A stretch of DNA of 64,000 nt. It comes from CAWEQO01 sp963811225 (lineage in GTDB: Bacteria; Chloroflexota; Anaerolineae; Anaerolineales; Anaerolineaceae). Below are positions 43,137-50,967 of the stretch, piece after piece. Location of the stretch: contig CAWEQO010000002.1 in the NCBI GenBank assembly GCA_963811225.1, positions 186,001 through 250,000 of the forward strand, written 5' to 3'. The position numbers and the translations under genes are program-made. The notes under the pieces were generated by a model that saw only the letters and a list, made by a program, of their open reading frames with translations, ran no database searches and was not told the origin of the DNA. Positions within the stretch are counted from its first letter, which is position 1; every line of letters starts with the position of its first letter.

Positions 43137-43442
43137 TTAGTACTCGGGTAAATCGTCGAGTTTGTCTAGAGCGACCTTGCTTTCATCTGTGCGCAGGTAT
43201 TCGCCCCCCTTTACCCGCGTCAGATTCAGCTTCTTGCCTTTGCGGTACTTTCCAGTCGTGCTGCGGAAAATGGTCATGAATTCCTTCCCTTCCTCGATGA
43301 AGGTCATCATTTGCTTCCTGACCATGTTGTAAGCGCTGCTGAGCTTGTTCCCACTATCCTGGCGCACCGAAACCCAAATGATCCGATTACGGCTCCTGCT
43401 ATACCTGACTTTTTCAACATAATAGTCCGCTCGGTTGCCCAC
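43137..43442 (-). CDS. DUF3892 domain protein
   Basis: The product is 101 residues. Its pattern fits DUF3892: an N-terminal YYVEKVRYSRSRNRIIWVSV, a central helix (MVRKQMMTFIEEGKEFMTIF) and the C-terminal YLRTDESKVALDKLDDLPEY. The function of this family is unknown; it is often found near transfer or regulatory genes. No membrane segment is present. The ATG lies just downstream of AAGGAGTAAGAC on the minus strand. It is convergent with the reductase gene. Confidence 0.8.
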   Translation of the reverse strand: MGNRADYYVEKVRYSRSRNRIIWVSVRQDSGNKLSSAYNMVRKQMMTFIEEGKEFMTIFRSTTGKYRKGKKLNLTRVKGGEYLRTDESKVALDKLDDLPEY

Positions 43443-43527
43443 GTCTTACTCCTTTCTCTTGACGGGTTCACGGCGTTCAATTTCATTGTACTATCAAACA
43501 AATTGGATGGCTACTAAATTTGGAGGT

Positions 43528-43597
43528 GACTGCTCAGGCAGGTCTGCTCAGCAAGTTGTCATAAAACCCTGCTGAACACTACTGCCTGAGCCGTTCC
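43528..43597. repeat. ACTGCTCAGGCAG hairpin repeat
   Basis: The arms ACTGCTCAGGCAG...TGCTCAGCA and TGCTGAACACTACTGCCTGAGC enclose a 16-base loop. It is a looser relative of the hairpins at 12425 and 41927, and lies in the otherwise empty gap upstream of the RRM gene. Confidence 0.4.
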
Positions 43598-43698
43598 ATT
43601 AAGGGCGTCTCGACGGCGCAAATGGGGCCGTTTTGACGCAAAAAAATCGGAAAAAGGCCGGGAAAAAGATGAGATTTTGGAAAACTACTTGACAAAAT

Positions 43699-43728
43699 TT
43701 GAAGCAAATCCAGGATTTGTGTTATACT
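43699..43728 (+). promoter_or_regulatory. Extended -10 promoter of the RRM gene
   Basis: TTGAAG at 43699-43704, an 18-base spacer and TATACT at 43723-43728 preceded by TGT (extended -10). Transcription would give a leader of about 125 bases before the gene. Confidence 0.55.
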
Positions 43729-43749
43729 CATAATAGCCCTTCAGAAGGA

Positions 43750-43789
43750 TGAACCCCACCATCACACGCTAAGGCAGGTGGGGTTTTCT
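43750..43789 (+). terminator. Leader hairpin of the RRM gene
   Basis: The stem AACCCCACC with GGTGGGGTT is followed by TTCTC. It lies between the promoter and the RRM start codon, so it may act as an attenuator or as a cold-responsive leader structure. Confidence 0.5.
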
Positions 43790-43862
43790 CAAAGATAAGG
43801 GGAAATTAGTTCGAGATTAGGGACCACACGATAGATACGTAAAGCGTATCGAAACAGGAGAA

Positions 43863-44261
43863 ATGATGGAATCCAAATTGTACGTAGGAAATCTTTCCTA
43901 CCAGACGACTGAGGACGAACTGCGCGATCTGTTCTCACAGGCAGGCGACGTGACGGATGTTGTGATCATCAAAGACCGCGACACCGGCAATTCGAAGGGT
44001 TTTGGCTTTGTAACAATGAACAGCCAGGACGAAGCCAATCAGGCGGTTCAACAATTCAACGGCTACAGCCTTGGAAATCGTGAGTTGAAAGTCAATGCTG
44101 CCCGACCACGCGAAGAGCGCCCCAGCGGCGGTTACGGTGGCGGTGGTGGCGGCTACAACCGCGGTGGCGGCGGCGGCGGTGGTTACAACCGTGGCGGCGG
44201 CGGCGGCGGCGGTGGTGGCGGACGCGGTCGCAGTGGCGGCGGCGGCGGACGTCAATACTAA
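43863..44261 (+). CDS. RRM RNA-binding protein with glycine-rich tail
   Basis: The product is 132 residues; ATG ATG follows AGGAGAA. Residues 1-82 form one RNA recognition motif with RNP2 KLYVGNLSY and RNP1 SKGFGFVTMNS. Residues 85-132 are almost only Gly, Tyr, Arg and Asn (PSGGYGGGGGGYNRGGGGGG type). This is the layout of bacterial Rbp proteins, which bind RNA and are often cold-induced. The long structured leader with an attenuator-like hairpin hints at temperature or RNA-based control. A terminator follows. The tail is repetitive at DNA level (GGTGGCGGC repeats) and may vary in length. Confidence 0.93.
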   Translation: MMESKLYVGNLSYQTTEDELRDLFSQAGDVTDVVIIKDRDTGNSKGFGFVTMNSQDEANQAVQQFNGYSLGNRELKVNAARPREERPSGGYGGGGGGYNRGGGGGGGYNRGGGGGGGGGGRGRSGGGGGRQY

Positions 44262-44310
44262 ATATCGAAAATTCCAGACAGCGTCTATATGGCGTACATC
44301 TGAACACCAC

Positions 44311-44340
44311 GGCCTGTTCGCAAGAACAGGCTTTGGTTTT
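44311..44340 (+). terminator. Terminator of the RRM gene
   Basis: The stem GCCTGTTC with GAACAGGC has a GCAA loop and is followed by TTTGGTTTT, about 50 bases after the stop codon. Confidence 0.75.
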
Positions 44341-44436
44341 AACTTAACCTGCAGGTTTTGACTGCCCCCCTTTTAATCTATAATCAGGAATCGATCGAAA
44401 GTCGACAAAGAAGGATTCCAAACTCAGGAGGTTCTT

Positions 44437-44940
44437 ATGCCGCATCCCCTGGTGACTCAACTGCATTTTGCCCGCAGCGAGTTGATGCGCTGCGTTGAAG
44501 GTGTGACCGAGGAAGAAGCCGCCCGCCGCTTCGAGACGATGAACTGCATCAGCTGGATGGTCGGGCACGTGGCCAACCAGGAGCAGACCTACTGGCTGCT
44601 GCTGACCGGGCGCGAGCTGCCGTACCCCGACCTGTACAAGCTGGTGGGTACGGGCAAGCCCGCCAGCACGCCGTCGCTGGCGGAAATGCGGAAGGTGTGG
44701 CGCAGCGTCACCGCCGCAGCCGATGAATACCTGCAAACGCTGACGACCGAGTCCCTGCAAACGCATATACTGTGGAAGGGCGAGCCGCGCCCGGAGAACA
44801 TTGGGACGATGCTGCAGCGCTGCATCTATCACTATTGGTTCCATCTGGGCGAGGCCTTCGCCGTGCGCCAACTGCTCGGGCACACCGATTTGCCGGAATT
44901 CGTTGGGGACATGAGCGGGGCGGCGTACCAGCCGGAATGA
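44437..44940 (+). CDS. DinB-like domain protein
   Basis: The product is 167 residues, with AGGAGG six bases before the ATG. The four-helix DinB/DUF664 layout is visible: LHFARSELMRCVEGVTEEE, then WMVGHVANQEQTYW (metal-ligand His near residue 47) and YHYWFHLGEAFAVRQLLGH with further His residues. Such proteins are metal-dependent and in some bacteria act as thiol-dependent transferases; the reaction here is unknown. A small-molecule kinase gene follows 56 bases later on the same strand. Cytoplasmic. Confidence 0.82.
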   Translation: MPHPLVTQLHFARSELMRCVEGVTEEEAARRFETMNCISWMVGHVANQEQTYWLLLTGRELPYPDLYKLVGTGKPASTPSLAEMRKVWRSVTAAADEYLQTLTTESLQTHILWKGEPRPENIGTMLQRCIYHYWFHLGEAFAVRQLLGHTDLPEFVGDMSGAAYQPE

Positions 44941-44995
44941 CTGTAAGAGCGTAACGCAACTCCGCGTACCGCTCGTACAGTCGAAAGGGGACAAC

Positions 44996-45928
44996 TTGTC
45001 AGGCTCGTTCAACATCCCCGAACCGATCAAGCAGTTCAACCTGGCGGCGCGCGGGCAGGCGGGCGTTGAATGGCTGGAACGCCTGCCGGAGATCCTGGCA
45101 GCCTGCGCCCTGCGCTGGGATTTGCGGGTCGGGCCGCCGTTCGAGCCGCTATCGATCAACTACGTCGCCCCCGCCGTCCGCCGCGACGGCTCGCCGGCGG
45201 TGCTCAAGCTGTCCTTCAAGGATCGCGAATTCTTCTCAGAGGCGGGCGCGCTGCAGCTGTACGATGGGCGCGCCTGCGCCAGGCTGCTGGAGGCCGACCT
45301 GGAGCGCGGGGCGCTGCTGCTGGAACGGGTGCTGCCGGGGGATGCGCTGGCGGATATCGAGAGCGTCCCGGCGAACGATGCGGAGGTCACCGCCATTGCC
45401 GCCGGAGTGATGCAGCGGCTGTGGCGGCCGGCGCCGGAAGGGGAGCACCCCTTCCCAAGCTTTCGCTCGTGGATGGAGCACATGCGCGAGCGCTATGGGC
45501 GCATCTTGCAGCGAGCGCCGGACTTCCCGGCTGCCTGGATCGAGCGCGCCCTGGCGATGTACGCCGAGCTGGACGACCCGGACGCGCCCCAGGTGACGCT
45601 GCATGGCGATTTTCACCACGGTAACGTCCTCTCGTCCGAGCGGGAGGGCTGGCTGGCCATCGACCCGAAGGGTGTGACCGGGCCGCCGGTGGCCGAGACG
45701 GGCCCGCTGCTGCTGAACGCACTGCCGCAAGACCTGCGCCTGCCCGAGACCGGTAGCCTGCTGGCGCGGCGCATCGCCCGGTTGAGTGAGGTGCTGGGGT
45801 TCGAGCGGGAGGCGCTGCGGGATTGGTCCATCGTGCGCATGGTCCTTTCGGCATATTGGACGGTGGAGGATGGGGGCGGTCGCTGGCGCTGGGGGATTGG
45901 AATTGCCGAGATCCTGGAGAACTTGTAA
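44996..45928 (+). CDS. APH(6)-like small-molecule phosphotransferase
   Basis: The product is 310 residues from a TTG start eight bases after AAAGGGG. It resembles the streptomycin 6-kinase/hydroxyurea phosphotransferase family: N-terminal lobe AVLKLSFKDREFFSEAGALQ (ATP-binding Lys), hinge LLLERVLPGDALA, catalytic loop TLHGDFHHGNVLS and metal motif AIDPKGVTGPP. It would transfer phosphate from ATP to an aminoglycoside-like or other small hydroxyl compound. Resistance activity cannot be assumed; chromosomal members often have unknown natural substrates. Probably cotranscribed with the DinB-like gene. Confidence 0.87.
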   Translation: MSGSFNIPEPIKQFNLAARGQAGVEWLERLPEILAACALRWDLRVGPPFEPLSINYVAPAVRRDGSPAVLKLSFKDREFFSEAGALQLYDGRACARLLEADLERGALLLERVLPGDALADIESVPANDAEVTAIAAGVMQRLWRPAPEGEHPFPSFRSWMEHMRERYGRILQRAPDFPAAWIERALAMYAELDDPDAPQVTLHGDFHHGNVLSSEREGWLAIDPKGVTGPPVAETGPLLLNALPQDLRLPETGSLLARRIARLSEVLGFEREALRDWSIVRMVLSAYWTVEDGGGRWRWGIGIAEILENL

Positions 45929-45955
45929 AAACAGCCGCGCCGGGAACCAATTTGG

Positions 45956-45961
45956 TACAAT
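45956..45961 (+). promoter_or_regulatory. -10 box upstream of the Rnk/GreA-like gene
   Basis: TACAAT in the GGTACAAT context seen at holB and pcrA. Here the ATG is 50 bases downstream with a normal GGAGGG ribosome site. Confidence 0.45.
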
Positions 45962-46010
45962 GAGGTTTGGACGAGTTATTCAGGGGGCTTAAGGAGGGTA
46001 TTAAGCTTTA

Positions 46011-46754
46011 ATGGATGATCGAAAAATCTATATCAGCGAGCACGACCAGGCCCGGCTGCAGGAGATGATCTTGCAGGCAATGCGCCAGCGCTACCGGGGC
46101 ACGCGCGACCTGCGTGAGCTGCAGGCGCTGCTGGACAGGGCCGAGGTGGTGCCGGACGGGCAAATGCCCGAGAACGTGGCTACAATGGGCTCGCAGGTGC
46201 GGGTGCGCGACCTGGACACGCAGCGCGAGCATACGTACACCCTGGTCTGGCCGGACGAGACCGACCTGGACGAATCGAAAGTGTCGGTGCTGGCCCCGCT
46301 GGGCGCGGCCTTGCTGGGTCGCAAGTCGGGCGCCGAGTTCGAATGGGAAGTCCCGGAGGGGATCCGGAATTTGAAGATCCTGGAGTTGCTTTCTCAGCCG
46401 GAAGGGCAGGGTGACCCCAACGACGTGGCCGACGCGGTCATGGACATGACCCCGCTGCCGTATACCGAGCGCCGCCGCCCGCTGGACGAGGAGCTTTCGG
46501 CCAGTGACGACACCCCGATCGAGGTGCAGTCCAAGTGGGAGGGGGGCTTCCCCTCGCCGCACAACGAGGAGAAATTCGAGGAGCGCGCCGAGCGGGACGA
46601 CATTCGCGAGCAAGAGATCGAAGAAGGGGCCGAAAAGGTCGAAGACCCCAGCATCGCCGCCGAACGCGGCCCGTTGAAAAGCAAAGAGAAGCGTGAGGCC
46701 CAGAAAGGCACGACCGAAGAGCATACCGGGGAGGACGACGATGTCGCCAAGTGA
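46011..46754 (+). CDS. GreA/Rnk-like protein with long acidic tail
   Basis: The product is 247 residues. Residues about 5-135 match the Rnk layout: a short helical N-terminus (YISEHDQARLQEMILQAM, LRELQALLDRAEVV) then the GreA/GreB C-terminal fold (VATMGSQVRVRDLDTQREHT, LVWPDETDLDESKVSVLAPL, GAALLGRKSGAEFEWEVPEG). Such proteins bind RNA polymerase near the secondary channel. The remaining ~110 residues are a highly charged, probably disordered extension (EEKFEERAERDDIREQEIEE), unusual for Rnk. GGAGGG precedes the ATG. The next gene overlaps its 3' end by 14 bases. Confidence 0.82.
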   Translation: MDDRKIYISEHDQARLQEMILQAMRQRYRGTRDLRELQALLDRAEVVPDGQMPENVATMGSQVRVRDLDTQREHTYTLVWPDETDLDESKVSVLAPLGAALLGRKSGAEFEWEVPEGIRNLKILELLSQPEGQGDPNDVADAVMDMTPLPYTERRRPLDEELSASDDTPIEVQSKWEGGFPSPHNEEKFEERAERDDIREQEIEEGAEKVEDPSIAAERGPLKSKEKREAQKGTTEEHTGEDDDVAK

Positions 46755-47565
46755 AGCCCTTGAACACCAGACAGGACAGGCGCCGGTCTTGGGCGCCGAC
46801 CTGTTTTACGACATTTCCGGCGAAGGCTACCCGCTAATCCTGCTGCACGCCGGGATCGCTAACAGCCGCATGTGGGATCCCCAGTTCGACGCCTTCACCG
46901 CCCACTACCGCACGCTGCGCTACGATCTGCGCGGTCACGGCCAGTCGCCGCTGACCCCGGTGACCTATTCGCACTGGCAGGACCTGATGGAGCTGATGAA
47001 CTACCTGGAAATCGAACAGGCGCACATCCTCGGCATCTCCATGGGGGCCCGGGTGGCGATCGATTTTGCCCTGGAGCGGCCCGAACGAGTGGGCGCGCTG
47101 GTCCTCGCCTCGGCTGCGCCGCCGGGATTCCAGCACGGCAGCCCGCCGGCGTACGCCGACGAGGCGGCCAAAGCCTTCGAGGCGGAGGATTTCGTGGCGG
47201 CAGCCGAGTTCGAGGTGCGCATATGGGTGGACGGACCGCACCGCCGCCCCGAGCAAATCGACCCGGAGCTGCGGGATGCGATCCGCGACATGGACATCCG
47301 CAACCTGAAGTACGAGGCGACGGGAGTGGGGGAGGAAGTGCCGGTTAATCCGCCGGCGCTGGAACGCCTGGAGCAGATCGTCGCGCCGACGCTGGTGCTG
47401 TCCGGCGAGCTGGACCAGCCCTTCACCCAGGCCGGCAGCCAGGAGCTGGCCAGGCGCATCCCCGCGGCGCGACTGGTTTCCGTGCCGGGGGCAGCGCACC
47501 TGCTGAACCTGGAGAAGCCGGAGGTTTTTAACCGCAAGGTGCTGGCTTTTTTGGCGCAAAATTAG
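46741..47565 (+). CDS. Alpha/beta-fold hydrolase
   Basis: The product is 274 residues, starting at the ATG after GGGGAGG inside the end of the preceding gene. Canonical alpha/beta hydrolase features: oxyanion region ILLHAGIANSRMWDPQ, YDLRGHGQSPL, nucleophile elbow LGISMGARVAI (Ser in GISMG), acid LVLSGELDQPF and His in VPGAAHLLNLEKP. The substrate is unknown; the closest general types are 3-oxoadipate enol-lactonase and esterase-like enzymes, but no pathway genes are nearby. Cytoplasmic. The overlap suggests coupling with the Rnk-like gene. A long perfect hairpin ends the transcript. Confidence 0.9.
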   Translation: MSPSEALEHQTGQAPVLGADLFYDISGEGYPLILLHAGIANSRMWDPQFDAFTAHYRTLRYDLRGHGQSPLTPVTYSHWQDLMELMNYLEIEQAHILGISMGARVAIDFALERPERVGALVLASAAPPGFQHGSPPAYADEAAKAFEAEDFVAAAEFEVRIWVDGPHRRPEQIDPELRDAIRDMDIRNLKYEATGVGEEVPVNPPALERLEQIVAPTLVLSGELDQPFTQAGSQELARRIPAARLVSVPGAAHLLNLEKPEVFNRKVLAFLAQN

Positions 47566-47577
47566 AGGACAGCGAGC

Positions 47578-47652
47578 AGAACGGAGAGCAGTTATTGTAG
47601 AAACCGGGCTTTACCAAAAGCCCGGTTTCTACAATAACTGCTCTCCGCTCTG
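47578..47652. terminator. Long perfect hairpin between convergent genes
   Basis: A stem of more than 30 bases: CAGAACGGAGAGCAG plus TTATTGTAGAAACCGGGCTT on the left pairs with its complement on the right around a TACCAAA loop. It should block transcription from both sides. Its outer part belongs to the AGAGAGCAG repeat type. Confidence 0.85.
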
Positions 47653-47660
47653 TTAATGCC

Positions 47661-48377
47661 TTATGCTTTGGCCGGGACGCCGGCCGGGGCCTTGGCCTTC
47701 ATGGGCGTGGTGGCCCGCACGAAGCCGATGAACAGCACGATCGCGCCCAGCAGCTCGGACAGGTACAGCGCGCCCGGGATGCCGAAGCGGCTGAAGGTCC
47801 CGCCAAAGGCCGGCAGGATCGCCCCGCCGGCGATCAGCACGTTGCCGATGGTGCGGTGCAGCAGCACACGCTTGCGCCAGAACAGCCAGGCCGAGTACAG
47901 CGCGCCGCCGACCAGCGCCAGCGTGCCGTACAGGTTGAAGAACGGCGTCAGCGAGCGCACCCCACCCGAGACGATGGCGTGACCGCTCAGCTCGGAACCG
48001 GTGTGCAGGCTGGAGGTCATCTGCATCGGGTCGAGCTGGGCGGAGAGCACGCGCACGGTGGCATAGACGGAGGCCAGCGCCAGCGCCGCCATCAGGATGT
48101 GGGCCGTGCGGCGCTTCACCAGCAGGTACATCGTGCCCTGGCCCAGCCAGGCCGCCACCAGGATCGCGCCGAACAGGTACCACATGCGGAAGACGAACGG
48201 GCTCCAGCCGAACAGGGCGTACAGCCCCTCGCACAGGCCGCCGATGCCGTAGAACACCATGCCGATGCCCCACAGCAGCAGGTACAGGCCGCGCCGCACG
48301 GTGTAGCGCTTGAACACGAAATAGGCGAAGATGAAGCTGATCGCCGCGGAAAAGATAGGCAGGTATTTCAAGAACAT
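47661..48377 (-). CDS. Seven-helix integral membrane protein
   Basis: The product is 238 residues with about seven hydrophobic segments starting at residue 2 (FLKYLPIFSAAISFIFAYFV) and a short cytoplasmic tail (TTPMKAKAPAGVPAKA). No known signature was recognised. The small single-helix gene upstream on the same strand ends 18 bases before its ATG, so the two are likely an operon and may form a complex. The AAAGGA ribosome site lies seven bases before the ATG. Function unknown. Confidence 0.75.
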   Translation of the reverse strand: MFLKYLPIFSAAISFIFAYFVFKRYTVRRGLYLLLWGIGMVFYGIGGLCEGLYALFGWSPFVFRMWYLFGAILVAAWLGQGTMYLLVKRRTAHILMAALALASVYATVRVLSAQLDPMQMTSSLHTGSELSGHAIVSGGVRSLTPFFNLYGTLALVGGALYSAWLFWRKRVLLHRTIGNVLIAGGAILPAFGGTFSRFGIPGALYLSELLGAIVLFIGFVRATTPMKAKAPAGVPAKA

Positions 48378-48395
48378 AGGATCTTTCCTTTCGGA

Positions 48396-48551
48396 TTAGT
48401 GTGCCCCGACCTCGACGTAGAAAATCACCCCCATCAGCACAAGGATCAGCAGGCTGATGACGATGAGCGCGATCGGGATAACCTTCTCAAAGAAGGGGGG
48501 ATAGGCCCGCTTGGGCGCGGTCTGGTTGGATCTCTTGGGTGTGGGTTGCAT
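48396..48551 (-). CDS. Small single-helix membrane protein
   Basis: A 51-residue protein. The N-terminus is cationic (MQPTPKRSNQTAPKRAYPP), followed by FFEKVIPIALIVIS and a hydrophobic helix ending VIFYVEVGAH. It lies directly upstream of the seven-helix gene on the same strand. It looks like a membrane subunit or accessory peptide. A TATAAT on the minus strand at about 48644-48649 could be its -10 box. Confidence 0.6.
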   Translation of the reverse strand: MQPTPKRSNQTAPKRAYPPFFEKVIPIALIVISLLILVLMGVIFYVEVGAH

Positions 48552-48664
48552 GATCAGTCTCCGCTTGTTGAATTTTTGGTTCGCCGCCCTCGTCGCCAGG
48601 AAGCGGTCCTGGTGAGCGGGCGTTCCAGCATCTCTACTAAAACGATTATAGTCCTGATTTAAAA

Positions 48665-48686
48665 ATGGGTGGTTTTTTTACCCATC
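48665..48686. other. Small hairpin between divergent genes
   Basis: ATGGGT and ACCCAT arms surround GGTTTTTTT. It lies in the 290-base gap between the divergent small membrane-protein and PspC genes. The rest of the gap shows only likely promoter sequence. Confidence 0.35.
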
Positions 48687-48840
48687 GAAATTCGGCATGT
48701 ATCGACCCACCCCTTTTCCCGGTTCCGTAGCCCCAAACGTCCTTACAGGGCGCTTCGCCTTGCGGGCCGCTCTCTCGACCTGCAACCTTCTCCCCGAATC
48801 TGCGTAAATCATTATAGAAACCACAAAGGAGAAAGTAACC

Positions 48841-49080
48841 ATGTCTGAGAATGTCAAACGCTTATACCGGTCGCGCGACGACCGCATGTTCGCCGGAGTG
48901 TGCGGCGGCTTAGCCGAGTTCTTCGGCGTCGATTCCACCCTCATCCGCCTGGCTCTGGTGCTCGGCGTGTTCCTGAGCGTCTCCGGCCTGTTCTGGGTCT
49001 ACCTGGTCATGGCCCTGCTGGTGCCGCTCGAGCCGGAGCTCGTCCCCGGCGTCGTGGACGTCATCCCGCCTGCCGAGTAA
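48841..49080 (+). CDS. PspC domain protein
   Basis: The product is 79 residues, ATG after AAAGGAGAAAG. Nearly the whole protein is one PspC domain: LYRSRDDRMFAGVCGGLAEF, FGVDSTLIRLALVL and a membrane helix (LFWVYLVMALLVPLEPE). PspC proteins sit in the inner membrane and sense envelope stress or regulate phage-shock-type responses. No pspA or pspB neighbour is present. A strong terminator follows, so it is monocistronic. Confidence 0.9.
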   Translation: MSENVKRLYRSRDDRMFAGVCGGLAEFFGVDSTLIRLALVLGVFLSVSGLFWVYLVMALLVPLEPELVPGVVDVIPPAE

Positions 49081-49097
49081 CAACCCAACCGGTACCA

Positions 49098-49131
49098 ACA
49101 GCGGCGATTGCTCGTGGGCAATCGCCGCTGT
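49098..49131 (+). terminator. Terminator of the PspC gene
   Basis: The stem ACAGCGGCGATTGC with GCAATCGCCGCTGT is followed by TTATAAC, 17 bases after the stop. Confidence 0.75.
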
Positions 49132-49170
49132 TTATAACCTCATCGCAGTCCCCGGCGGCTGTTTTCAGGG

Positions 49171-49176
49171 TAGAAT
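49171..49176 (+). promoter_or_regulatory. -10 box of the SpoU gene (leaderless)
   Basis: TAGAAT lies six bases before the GTG (49183) and nine before the ATG (49186), and no ribosome site fits between. Probably leaderless. Confidence 0.45.
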
Positions 49177-49182
49177 CAGGAT

Positions 49183-49638
49183 GTGATGGGCTACTTCGAG
49201 ATCGGCATCTACTTCCCCAAGAACCGGGCCAACCTGGGCACGCTGTGGCGCTCGGCCTACCAGTTGGGCGCGGCGGGTATTTTCACCATCGGACGGCCCT
49301 ACCGCCGCCAGACCTCCGACAGCTTCCACACGCCCGAGAATATCCCCTACCGCAATTACCCCACCTTCGAGGATTTACTGGCAGCCCGGCCGCTGGGCGC
49401 GCAGCTGGTCGGCGTGGAGATGGGCGGCACACCCCTGCGCCAGTTCAGCCACCCCGACCTGGCAATCTACCTGCTCGGCTCGGAGGATAACGGCCTGCCG
49501 CCCAAGGTGCTGGAGCGCTGCGACCACGTGATTGGGCTGGAGTCGGTGCGGAACGCGTCCTTCAACGTGGCGATGACCGGGTCGATTGTGATGTACCACC
49601 GGGTGTTTTTGGAGAACGGGCAGTTCGGGATTGGGTAA
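49183..49638 (+). CDS. SpoU family RNA 2'-O-methyltransferase
   Basis: The product is about 150 residues, starting at GTG 49183 or ATG 49186. The SPOUT-fold motifs are FPKNRANLGTLWRSAYQLGA, the SAM-knot segment YLLGSEDNGLPPKVLERCD and VRNASFNVAMTGSIVMYHR. The compact form lacking an N-terminal RNA-binding domain resembles TrmL/TrmH-like tRNA methyltransferases; some members act on other RNAs. SAM donates methyl to a ribose 2'-OH. Its last codons are part of the inverted repeat that follows. Confidence 0.87.
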   Translation: MMGYFEIGIYFPKNRANLGTLWRSAYQLGAAGIFTIGRPYRRQTSDSFHTPENIPYRNYPTFEDLLAARPLGAQLVGVEMGGTPLRQFSHPDLAIYLLGSEDNGLPPKVLERCDHVIGLESVRNASFNVAMTGSIVMYHRVFLENGQFGIG

Positions 49639-49768
49639 TTAGGAATTGGGTAATTAGGGGTTGGAATAAGGCCGCCCTGGTTGCCTACTTACCTGGTTGC
49701 CCAATTCCTAATAACCTAATCACCCAATCCCTAGTTACCCAATCACCCAATCCCGAACTGCCCGTTTT
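49618..49768. repeat. GGGATTGGGTAATTA inverted repeat
   Basis: The left arm contains the last codons of the SpoU gene (GGGCAGTTCGGGATTGGG) then TAATTAGGAATTGGG words. The right arm is the complement ending CCCAATCCCGAACTGCCC. It separates convergent genes and overlaps coding sequence at its left end. Confidence 0.75.
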
Positions 49769-49769
49769 T

Positions 49770-50852
49770 CTACGCCTTTCCCGCCCTACATTGAATCAAC
49801 TCCCCCACAATACTGATCGCGATTTCCTCGGGCGTTTCGGCGCCGATGCGCAGGCCGATGGGCGAGTGCACCCGGGCAATGTCCGCCTCGCTGTACCCCT
49901 CGGCGCGCAGGGCGGCGTAGATGGCGTCGCGCTTGCGGACCGAGCCGATCATGCCGATGTACCTGGCCGGGGTGCGCAAAGCCTGGGCCAGCACGGTCTT
50001 ATCGTGCAGGTGGCCACGGGTGACGATCACCAGGTAACTGTCCTCGCCGATGTCCAGCCTCGACAGGGCCTCTTCGAAGCCCTCCACCTTCAGCACCTCA
50101 TCGGCCTCTGGGAAGCGCCGGTGGTTGGCGAACTCCTCGCGGTCGTCGATCACCCAGGTGCGGAAGCTGACCCTGGCAGCCAGCGGCGCAAGCTGCTGCG
50201 AGATGTGCCCGCCGCCAAACAGCGCCAGCGTGCCGGAGACGTCCAGCGGCTCCACCAGCCACTGTCGGGAGCCCTCGTCGATCAGGGTGGGATAGTGGCT
50301 GCCAGCCACCTCGGGCTTGCGCAAGTGCGCAGCCAGCTCTTCGACGCTCAAGCCCAGCGGTGCGCCCGCCGCGGCCTTCACGTCCACACCCCACTCGCCG
50401 TTGGCGTGAGACTCTTGCGCCACCGCCCGCCCGGTCGCGCCGCTCGTGGCGGTCGGCAGCGCCGTCACCAGCCAGCTCTTGCTGCGCCGGTTGGCGGCCT
50501 CCACCAGCGCCGGCCAGAAAGCGGTCTCGTGCGGGTGTGAAGCATCCACGAACTCCACCAGCACCGCCACTTCGCCGCCGCAGATCATCTCCAGCTGCGA
50601 GGCGTCCTTGCCGGTCAGGGAGAACTCCATCACCAGCGTGGCACGGTCGCGGAACAGGTCGGGGGCCACCTTCTGGACGTCGGCCTCCAGCAGCCCGCCG
50701 CCAATCGTGCCCAGGATCGAGCCGTCTTGGCGGATGACCATGCGCGCCCCGGCAGTGCGCGGCGCCGAGCCGCTGCGGCTGAAGATGGTGGCGAGTACGA
50801 GGTTTTCCCCTTGCGCGATGAGGAATGCGATACGGTCGAAGATGGTTTGCAT
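49770..50852 (-). CDS. XdhC/CoxI family protein
   Basis: The product is 360 residues. The N-terminal XdhC/CoxI domain shows LATIFSRSGSAPRTAGARMV, GSILGTIGGGLLEADVQ and QLEMICGGEVAVLVE (with the Cys-Gly-Gly typical of the family). The C-terminal Rossmann-like half has LALFGGGHISQQLAPLAARV, VIDDREEFANHRRFPEAD, VIVTRGHLHDKTVLAQAL and YIGMIGSVRKRDAIYAAL. XdhC proteins mature molybdenum-cofactor enzymes such as xanthine dehydrogenase by handling the cofactor before insertion. No molybdoenzyme gene is in the window, so the client is elsewhere. Convergent with the SpoU gene. Confidence 0.92.
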   Translation of the reverse strand: MQTIFDRIAFLIAQGENLVLATIFSRSGSAPRTAGARMVIRQDGSILGTIGGGLLEADVQKVAPDLFRDRATLVMEFSLTGKDASQLEMICGGEVAVLVEFVDASHPHETAFWPALVEAANRRSKSWLVTALPTATSGATGRAVAQESHANGEWGVDVKAAAGAPLGLSVEELAAHLRKPEVAGSHYPTLIDEGSRQWLVEPLDVSGTLALFGGGHISQQLAPLAARVSFRTWVIDDREEFANHRRFPEADEVLKVEGFEEALSRLDIGEDSYLVIVTRGHLHDKTVLAQALRTPARYIGMIGSVRKRDAIYAALRAEGYSEADIARVHSPIGLRIGAETPEEIAISIVGELIQCRAGKA

Positions 50853-50892
50853 CGGTATGCCTTTCGAGATCGAGTTTAATCTAATTATACCC

Positions 50893-50965
50893 TTGCAGAA
50901 AAGAGTAGTTAGAGCAGCTCATCGGCTGCTCTAACTACTCTCTGCTCTCTTTTCTCTACTCTCTT
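50893..50965 (-). terminator. AGAGTAGTTAGAGCAGC hairpin
   Basis: The stem AGAGTAGTTAGAGCAGC with its complement surrounds TCATCG; outer AGAAAAGAG/CTCTTTTCT also pair. It lies between two minus-strand genes, just after the transglutaminase stop at 50968. It is made of the AGAGAG-type repeat words. Confidence 0.7.
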
Positions 50966-50967
50966 TT

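Noticed and set aside
43689..43728. Promoter formed by TTGACA (43689) and TATACT (43723)
   Set aside because: The spacing is 28 bases, too long. TTGAAG at 43699 with an extended -10 fits better.
43935..44255. Minus-strand open frame rich in Ala and Thr opposite the RRM gene
   Set aside because: It is the antisense of the glycine-codon repeat of the RRM protein.
44996..45928. Antibiotic resistance gene
   Set aside because: Although it resembles streptomycin kinases, chromosomal members have many substrates and nothing in the context indicates resistance.
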